From the NCBI GenBank assembly GCA_938015525.1, contig CALLPC010000004.1, positions 26,382-90,381 on the forward strand: DNA of 64,000 nt. The letters are read 5' to 3'. The notes beneath the pieces are model-generated. The model worked only from the letters and a program-made list of their open reading frames with translations, had not been told where the DNA came from and ran no database searches. Of this stretch, positions 59,342 through 64,000 are shown one piece after another. A program made the position numbers and the translations under genes. The stretch's first letter is position 1. Each line of letters opens with the position of its first letter. The DNA is from an uncultured Dehalococcoidia bacterium. GTDB taxonomy: Bacteria > Chloroflexota > Dehalococcoidia > Tepidiformales > Tepidiformaceae.

Positions 59342-59638
59342 CTACCGGCCGCCGGCCAGCGCCGGGAGGATATCGAGGACGTCGCCGCTCTTGAGGGCGG
59401 TTTCGATGCCGCCGGTGTAGCGGATGTCTTCGTCGTTGAGGTAGATGTTGACGAAGCGGTGGGGTTTGCCATCGGGACCGTAGACCTGTGCTTTGAAGCC
59501 TGGGAAGCGGGCTTCGATGTCGTCGAAGACCTCGGCGACGGTGCGGCCGGTGGCTTCGATGCTCTTCTGGCCGCCGGTGAGTTTCTGGAGGACGGCGGTG
59601 AGGCGGACGCTGACGGTAGGAGCGGAGGTGCTGGTCAT
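59342..59638 (-). CDS. cysO: CysO-like ubiquitin-fold sulfur carrier (C-terminal GG plus Arg)
   Basis: A 98-residue beta-grasp protein of the ThiS/MoaD family. KLTGGQKSIEATG and KPHRFVNIYLNDEDIRYTGG and ILPALAGG (split here) closely follow mycobacterial CysO. The activated carboxylate is on the second Gly of GG. Here one extra Arg follows GG, so the C-terminus is GGR. Sulfur transfer needs removal of that Arg or tolerance of it. It lies between the fusion E1 gene and cysM. Confidence 0.92.
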   Translation of the reverse strand: MTSTSAPTVSVRLTAVLQKLTGGQKSIEATGRTVAEVFDDIEARFPGFKAQVYGPDGKPHRFVNIYLNDEDIRYTGGIETALKSGDVLDILPALAGGR

Positions 59639-59680
59639 GGCTGGTGGGATGGTCTCCGTTGGTGGGATGCGGGCGCGGGC

Positions 59681-60787
59681 TCAGCCGCCGAAGGGTGCGG
59701 CGGCGTGCGGGATGGGTGCGCCGCAGAAGGCTTCGTAGTCGATGAGTTCGTGGATGGTGGGGTTGTCGCCGCAGAGGGGGCAGTTGGGGTCGCGACGGAC
59801 TTTGACGATGCGGAATTCGAGGGTGAGGGCATCGTAAAGGAGGAGGCGGTTCACGAGGGGTTCGCCGATTTCGAGGATGAGTTTGAGGACTTCGGTGGCC
59901 TGGATGCTGCCGATTGTGGCGCACATGGCGCCGAGGACGCCGGCCTCGGCGCAGGAGGGGACCATGCCCGGCGGGGGCGGTGCGGGGTAGAGGCAGCGGT
60001 AGCAGCCTTTGCCGGGGAGGTAGGTGGTGGCCTGGCCGTCGAACATGAGGATGGAGCCGTCGACGAGGGGTTTGTTGAGGAGGTAGCAGGCGTCGTTGAC
60101 GAGGTAGCGGGTGGCGAAGTTATCGGCGCCGTTCACGACGATGTCGTACTGGCGGATGATGTCGAAGGCATTGTCGCTGGTGATCGGGGTCTCGTGGGTG
60201 ACGACCTCGATGTTGGGGTTGTGGGCGAGGAGGGTTTCGCGGGCGGACTGGACTTTGGGTTTTCCGATGTCGTCGGTCTGGTGGAGGATCTGGCGCTGGA
60301 GGTTGGAGCGGTCGACGACGTCGAAATCGACGATGCCGATGGTGCCGACGCCGGCGAGGGCGAGGTAGAGGGCGACGGGTGAGCCGAGGCCGCCGGCTCC
60401 GATGATGAGGACTTTGGCCTCGATGATCTTGCGCTGGCCGGCGCTGCCGACCTGGGGCATGATGATGTGGCGGCTGTACCGCTCGACCATCTCCGGGGTG
60501 AGGGCGGTCGGTGCGCCGCCAGCGAGGGCAGGGATGACGGCGACTTCGTCGCCTTCGCGGAGTTCAGTGGCTTCGCCGGCGAGGTTTTCGATTTCGACCT
60601 GGTTGACGTAGATGTTGATGTGGCGTGCGCGTTCGCCGGAGGAGTCGACGAGCTGGGCGCGGAAGCCGGGGAACTGGCGGTCGAGGTCGTCGATGATGTC
60701 GCGGATGGTGACGCCGGTGGCGCGGACGCTGGCCCGGTTGCCGACGAGGTGGCGGAACGGGGTGGGGATGTAGACGTTGACTGACAC
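59681..60787 (-). CDS. Fused sulfur carrier (MoaD/ThiS-like) and MoeB/ThiF-type activating enzyme
   Basis: A 368-residue fusion. Residues 1-91 are a CysO/ThiS-like carrier that ends LAGG at 90-91 with no stop. Residues 92-368 are an E1-like adenylyltransferase: RYSRHIIMPQVG, ATP loop GAGGLGSP at 130-137, NGADNFATRYLVND, catalytic Cys in PSCAEAGVLG (about 279) and zinc Cys pairs (CYRC 262-265, CPLC 336-339). No rhodanese domain is present, unlike MoeZ. The GTG start has AAGGAGGA 5 bases upstream. The enzyme would adenylate carrier C-termini; the internal GG would need cleavage to be usable. Confidence 0.92.
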   Translation of the reverse strand: MSVNVYIPTPFRHLVGNRASVRATGVTIRDIIDDLDRQFPGFRAQLVDSSGERARHINIYVNQVEIENLAGEATELREGDEVAVIPALAGGAPTALTPEMVERYSRHIIMPQVGSAGQRKIIEAKVLIIGAGGLGSPVALYLALAGVGTIGIVDFDVVDRSNLQRQILHQTDDIGKPKVQSARETLLAHNPNIEVVTHETPITSDNAFDIIRQYDIVVNGADNFATRYLVNDACYLLNKPLVDGSILMFDGQATTYLPGKGCYRCLYPAPPPPGMVPSCAEAGVLGAMCATIGSIQATEVLKLILEIGEPLVNRLLLYDALTLEFRIVKVRRDPNCPLCGDNPTIHELIDYEAFCGAPIPHAAAPFGG

Positions 60788-60817
60788 GGGGGTCCTCCTT
60801 CGGCGCTGGTCAGCTGG

Positions 60818-60838
60818 ATTATGGTTGCACATAGCAAC
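60818..60838 (-). promoter_or_regulatory. Candidate internal promoter with palindrome before the fusion gene
   Basis: On the minus strand CATAAT (60823-60818) is a possible -10. It is preceded by the inverted repeat GTTGC-N5-GCAAC (60838-60824). The site lies between cysK and the fusion gene and could add regulated expression. Confidence 0.4.
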
Positions 60839-60873
60839 GCTCCCTGCGCGCTGGCGCGGGCGTGGCGGGCGGG

Positions 60874-61809
60874 CTAGATGTTGAGGCTGAGGTAGCGTTC
60901 TCCAGTGTCGCAGATGACGGTGACGACCGTCTTGCCGTGGCCGAGGCGCTCGGCGATTTTGCGTGCGGCGAAGACGTTGGCGCCGGCGGAGATGCCGGCG
61001 AGGATGCCTTCTTCGCGGGCGAGGCGCTTCGACCATGTGATGGCGTCTTTGTCTTCGACGCGGATGATTTCATCGTAGACGGTGCGGTCGAGGACGCCGG
61101 GGACGAAGGAGGCTCCGATGCCCTGGATGGCGTGCATGCCGGCGCGGCCGCCGGAGAGGACGGGGGAGCGAGCGGGTTCGACGGCGACGATGTGGACGCG
61201 GTCGCCGAGGTGTTCGCGGAGGACGTGGCCGACGCCGGTGATGGTGCCGCCGGTACCGACGCCGGCGACGAAGGCGTCGACCCGGCCGCCGGTGGCGTCG
61301 AGGATTTCGCGGGCGGTGGTGCGGGCGTGGATTTCGGGGTTGGCGGGGTTTTCGAACTGCTGGGGCATGAAGTAGTCGGGGTGTTCGCGGCAGAGCTCCT
61401 GGGCGGCGAAGACGGCGCCGGTCATGCCTTCGATGGCTGGGGTGAGGACGAGCTCGGCGCCGTACCGTTCGAGGAGGCGGCGGCGCTCGATGGACATGTC
61501 CTCGGGCATGGTGAGGATGAGGCGGTAGCCTTTGACGGCGGCGACGAGCGCGAGGCCGATGCCGGTGTTGCCGGAGGTGGGCTCGACGATGGTAGAGCCG
61601 GGCTGGAGGCGGCCGCTGCGCTCAGCGTCTTCGATCATGGCGAGGGCGATGCGGTCCTTGACGGAGCCGCCGGGGTTGAGGCTCTCCATCTTGCCGAGCA
61701 CGGCCGCCGCGTCCTGGGGGATGACGCGCTTGAGGCGGACGAGGGGTGTGGCGCCGATGAGGTCGAGGACGGAGTCGGCGATGCGGGGGCGGCCTGTATC
61801 GGCGGTCAT
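60874..61809 (-). CDS. cysK: Cysteine synthase A (O-acetylserine sulfhydrylase)
   Basis: PLP enzyme that makes cysteine from O-acetylserine and sulfide. In 311 residues are NPGGSVKDR with Lys51, [32 protein letters not shown] and SAGANVFAA, as in CysK. It differs from the CysM-type enzyme downstream, so both routes may coexist. ATG 61809 overlaps the rrf2 stop (ATGA) and has GGGAG 9 bases upstream; ATG 61818 is the alternative. Confidence 0.94.
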   Translation of the reverse strand: MTADTGRPRIADSVLDLIGATPLVRLKRVIPQDAAAVLGKMESLNPGGSVKDRIALAMIEDAERSGRLQPGSTIVEPTSGNTGIGLALVAAVKGYRLILTMPEDMSIERRRLLERYGAELVLTPAIEGMTGAVFAAQELCREHPDYFMPQQFENPANPEIHARTTAREILDATGGRVDAFVAGVGTGGTITGVGHVLREHLGDRVHIVAVEPARSPVLSGGRAGMHAIQGIGASFVPGVLDRTVYDEIIRVEDKDAITWSKRLAREEGILAGISAGANVFAARKIAERLGHGKTVVTVICDTGERYLSLNI

Positions 61810-62243
61810 ATCACCCATCTCCCGGCGGTGGCGCTGGGCTCGCGTTCGAGCAGGTCGGCGAGGGTGTAGGAGGCGAGGATCTCCTCCGTGGCTTTGCGGA
61901 TGCGCTCCCAGATTTCACGCTGGCCGCAGTCGTGGGGGTGGTCGGTCATTTCCGGGGGTTCGTCGAGCCAGGCTACGGGCGAGAGGGAGCCTTCGAGCGT
62001 CTCGATGATTTCTTTGACGCTGACCTGTTCGGGCGGGCGGACGAGCTCGTGGCCGCCGGAGGGGCCGCGGATGCTGCGGATGAAGCCGGCTTTGCGGAGG
62101 GTGGAGAGGAGCTGGTCGAGGTACTGCTCCGGGATATGGCGGCGGAGGGCGATTTCGGAGGACTGGAGGGGGCCGCCGCCGTAGTTGGCAGCGAGCTCGA
62201 TGAGGGCGCGGAGCCCGTAATCGCCGCGGGTCGAGACGCGCAT
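61806..62243 (-). CDS. Rrf2-family transcriptional regulator
   Basis: A 145-residue winged-helix regulator, [18 protein letters not shown] at the start. Residue Cys in [12 protein letters not shown] is the only Cys, so an IscR-type [2Fe-2S] cluster with three Cys is not supported. It thus resembles CymR/RsrR-like cysteine or redox regulators. CymR in Bacillus acts with CysK, and here it heads an operon with cysK, which suggests the same kind of control. TACCAT (62291-62286) may be its -10. Confidence 0.88.
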   Translation of the reverse strand: MRVSTRGDYGLRALIELAANYGGGPLQSSEIALRRHIPEQYLDQLLSTLRKAGFIRSIRGPSGGHELVRPPEQVSVKEIIETLEGSLSPVAWLDEPPEMTDHPHDCGQREIWERIRKATEEILASYTLADLLEREPSATAGRWVI

Positions 62244-62357
62244 GGTGCCTGGCGCCCCCTCGAAAGTGGAGTAACTCGCTCAACAATGGTAGGGGCTCCG
62301 GGGCAGGGATGCAAGGGGAGCGGGGAGCATGGCCTCCAAGCTCGAGCCGCCGGGTGG

Positions 62358-62369
62358 GATACTGGGGAT
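62358..62369 (+). promoter_or_regulatory. Leaderless-type -10 (GATACT, 6 nt from ATG)
   Basis: GATACT at 62358-62363 is followed by six bases and the ATG at 62370. There is no ribosome site. Confidence 0.45.
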
Positions 62370-63536
62370 ATGGCGGAGCGCCGGGATTACTACGCGGAGC
62401 TGGAGGTGGAGGCGTCGGCGCCGTTCGAGGAGGTGCGGGCGGCGTACCGCCGGCTGGCGCGTGCGCATCACCCGGATGTGAATCCTTCTGCGGAAGCGGC
62501 GGAGCGGATGCGCCGGATCAACGAGGCGTGGGAGGTGCTGCGGGACCCGGCGCGCCGGGCGGAGTACGACCGTTCGCGGCCGGCGGGCGCGGCGCGGGCG
62601 TTTGCGGGGGCGCGGGGAGGCCGGCCGGGACCGGGGGGCGCGAGCGCCCAGGGGACATCGCGTCCGCGCGCGCGGCCTTCGGGGGCGGCGCGGCAGGCGC
62701 CCCGGCCTCGGCCGGCGGAACCGCCGCCGCAGGATGGGGCGCCGGGCGGCGCCAGCACGCCGCGCATCGACGGGACGGTCGACTGGTACGCGTTCCTGGG
62801 GGTGGCGCCGGGGGCCTCGCGGGAGGCGATCCGGCGGGCGATTGCCGACCTGGCGGACGAGCTCCTGGGGAACGGCGTTTCGGGTGAACGGCTGACGAAG
62901 CAGCGGCAGCGGCTGCGGGAGGCGTGGGCGATTCTCGGGGACGAGCGGCTTCGGACGGCCTACGACCGGGCCCGGGCGGAACACCTGCGCACGGCGGGCG
63001 GGCAGCGCGGCGGGGACGGGACGGCAGCGGACCGGGATGGGGAGGGGCGCCGGGTGCCGGCGGGCTGGCGGGAGGGCCCGGTCTCTATCGGCGGGCTCGC
63101 GGTCGAGGCCGGGGCGGACCTGCGCGGGGCGGACCTGCGCGGGGCAGCGCTGCGGGGGCTGGACCTGGCGGGATGTGACCTGCAGGGCGCTGACCTGCGG
63201 GGTGCCGACCTGGAGGCGTGCTCGCTGCGCCGGGTGAACCTCGAGGGGGCGCGGCTGGACGGGGCGAATCTGCGCTGGGCGGACCTTTCCCATGCGCGCT
63301 GCAGCGGGGCGAGCTTCCGGCAGGCTGACCTCGGGGAGGCAGCGCTGGCGGGGACGGTGTTCGCGCGGGCCGACCTCGCAGGGGCGACCCTCGCAGGGTC
63401 GGTCGGGCCGGGGGTGAACTTCGAATTCGCGAACCTCGCACGGGCGGATTTTTCCGGGGCGCTGGTGACGCCCGCGCTGATCGCCCGGGGGCGGCTGGAA
63501 TCGACGGTGTTCCCGGACGGGAGCGTGCGGGGCTAG
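62370..63536 (+). CDS. J-domain protein with a second J-like domain and pentapeptide repeats
   Basis: A 388-residue protein. Residues 1-65 are a J domain (YYAELEVEASAPFEEVRAAYRRLARAHHPD, HPD motif present; split here). A Pro/Arg-rich linker follows, then a second J-like domain at about 137-205 (WYAFLGVAPGASREAIRR) that has lost HPD. The last 140 residues are pentapeptide repeats of the A(D/N)LxG type, such as ADLRGADLRGAALRGLDLAG, that fold as a right-handed quadrilateral helix. It would recruit DnaK to whatever the repeats bind. The CTAG stop is shared with the convergent right-edge gene. Confidence 0.8.
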   Translation: MAERRDYYAELEVEASAPFEEVRAAYRRLARAHHPDVNPSAEAAERMRRINEAWEVLRDPARRAEYDRSRPAGAARAFAGARGGRPGPGGASAQGTSRPRARPSGAARQAPRPRPAEPPPQDGAPGGASTPRIDGTVDWYAFLGVAPGASREAIRRAIADLADELLGNGVSGERLTKQRQRLREAWAILGDERLRTAYDRARAEHLRTAGGQRGGDGTAADRDGEGRRVPAGWREGPVSIGGLAVEAGADLRGADLRGAALRGLDLAGCDLQGADLRGADLEACSLRRVNLEGARLDGANLRWADLSHARCSGASFRQADLGEAALAGTVFARADLAGATLAGSVGPGVNFEFANLARADFSGALVTPALIARGRLESTVFPDGSVRG

Positions 63537-63970
63537 CGGCGGGGCCGGATGGTCACCGAGCCGGCGAAGGCAGCAGGGGCGGTGCGGCGGTGGGGGCGCG
63601 GGGGATGGAGTGCGCGCCAGAGGCGGGTGATGACTCCTGCCCAGCGGCGGAGGAGCCGCCCGAGGGAAGGGTCGAACCCCAGGCCGGGGCCCCGCGGGGC
63701 GGCGCCCGACGGTGAACGCCGATCGGCGGGGGGCGGGCCGGCCATCCGCTCGTAGGCGCGGAGGAGGGCGTTGCGGCGCTCGAGGCGGTCGGATGGGGCC
63801 GCGCCGGCATGGGTGGCGTCCTCGGGGCCGGCGTGGAGGCGGCCGTCTTGCTGGAGGAGCCAGCGCTCGCGGAGGGAGACGGGGAGGACGAAGCGGGTGG
63901 TATCGATCTCTGTGAAGGTGGCGCTCGCTTCGCGGATCTGTTCGAAGCTGGGGACGTAGTTGCGGGCCAT
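63533..63970 (-). CDS. Unknown protein, possibly the C-terminal part of a gene crossing the right edge
   Basis: From ATG 63970 it encodes 145 residues. The frame stays open upstream to base 64000, reading HTIHLKGGPMARNYV, so the real start may lie beyond the window. The first 75 residues look globular (SFEQIREASATFTEIDTTRFVLP). Residues from about 80 are Pro/Arg-rich with a short amphipathic stretch (SLGRLLRRWAGVITRLWRALH). No family was recognised. Shares its stop in CTAG with the J-domain gene. Confidence 0.5.
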   Translation of the reverse strand: MARNYVPSFEQIREASATFTEIDTTRFVLPVSLRERWLLQQDGRLHAGPEDATHAGAAPSDRLERRNALLRAYERMAGPPPADRRSPSGAAPRGPGLGFDPSLGRLLRRWAGVITRLWRALHPPRPHRRTAPAAFAGSVTIRPRR

Positions 63971-64000
63971 GGGCCCGCCCTTGAGGTGGATGGTGTGGAG

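Noticed and set aside
62269..62277. GAGT-A-ACTC near the rrf2 start as an operator
   Set aside because: Four-base arms are too short to separate from chance.
63105..63210. Short tandem DNA repeats (GCGGACCTGCG-like)
   Set aside because: They are explained by pentapeptide repeats in the J-domain protein; spacing is 15 bases and in frame, so not CRISPR.

Overview
The window is GC-rich and very compactly coded. It reads as a free-living bacterial chromosome, with no rRNA, tRNA, CRISPR array, phage gene or transposase recognised and no gene-free stretch longer than about 300 bases. The gene set (type I-alpha-like glutamine synthetase, F420-type LLM oxidoreductase, PASTA/RodZ-like regulator, tungsten aldehyde oxidoreductase, CysO/CysM-type cysteine synthesis, many fatty-acyl-CoA enzymes) and the frequent leaderless starts suggest a high-GC, possibly thermophilic Chloroflexota bacterium (Tepidiforma/Dehalococcoidia-like). 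That placement is inference; a high-GC actinobacterial relative is the alternative.

Layout. 0-2 kb: a NIT/HAMP membrane sensor followed by a Roadblock/LC7 protein that runs off the left edge. 2-17 kb: scattered metabolic and housekeeping genes (acyl-CoA dehydrogenase, a membrane-tethered alpha/beta hydrolase, tyrosine phosphatase, lepB, enoyl-CoA hydratase, a tiny XRE regulator with a palindromic operator, DUF2851, purM, PAP2 lipid phosphatase, epoxide hydrolase, DUF169, FprA-like reductase with a CBS protein). 16-26 kb: amidase, SDR, dnaJ-prmA behind a CIRCE-like element, an isocitrate-lyase-family enzyme, rodZ-like gene, rimO, glnA, DinB and CitE-like genes. 27-31 kb: trxA-trxB opposite a CsoR-family regulator that share one operator, then a SnoaL / 57-aa membrane protein / glycerate kinase operon. 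31-36 kb: an aldehyde oxidoreductase, enoyl-CoA hydratase and thioesterase operon divergent from an acyl-CoA-dehydrogenase-fold enzyme and pdxA-nnrS. 38-46 kb: triple-PAS kinase, acyl-CoA dehydrogenase, hydrolases, fabI, small proteins. 46-56 kb: metH, DUF983, acetyltransferases, coiled-coil pair, VTT membrane protein, coaX-coaBC, ferritin. 56-62 kb: two tandem zinc-ribbon/DUF4328 membrane proteins and the operon rrf2-cysK-(carrier::MoeB fusion)-cysO-cysM. 62-64 kb: a J-domain/pentapeptide-repeat protein and an unknown right-edge gene.

How it works together. The best-defined unit is the cysteine operon: an Rrf2 regulator, an ordinary cysteine synthase, an E1-like activating enzyme carrying its own fused ubiquitin-like carrier, a free CysO-like carrier and a CysM-like synthase, closed by a hairpin. 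It looks like a protein-thiocarboxylate sulfur route to cysteine. Thioredoxin and thioredoxin reductase sit under a CsoR-type operator, which links redox supply to metal or persulfide sensing. Many transcription units start with a -10-like TANNNT hexamer only 6-8 bases before the start codon, which points to leaderless mRNAs. Downstream genes are often joined by GTGA, ATGA or TGATG overlaps, and several convergent genes share one CTAG as both stop codons.
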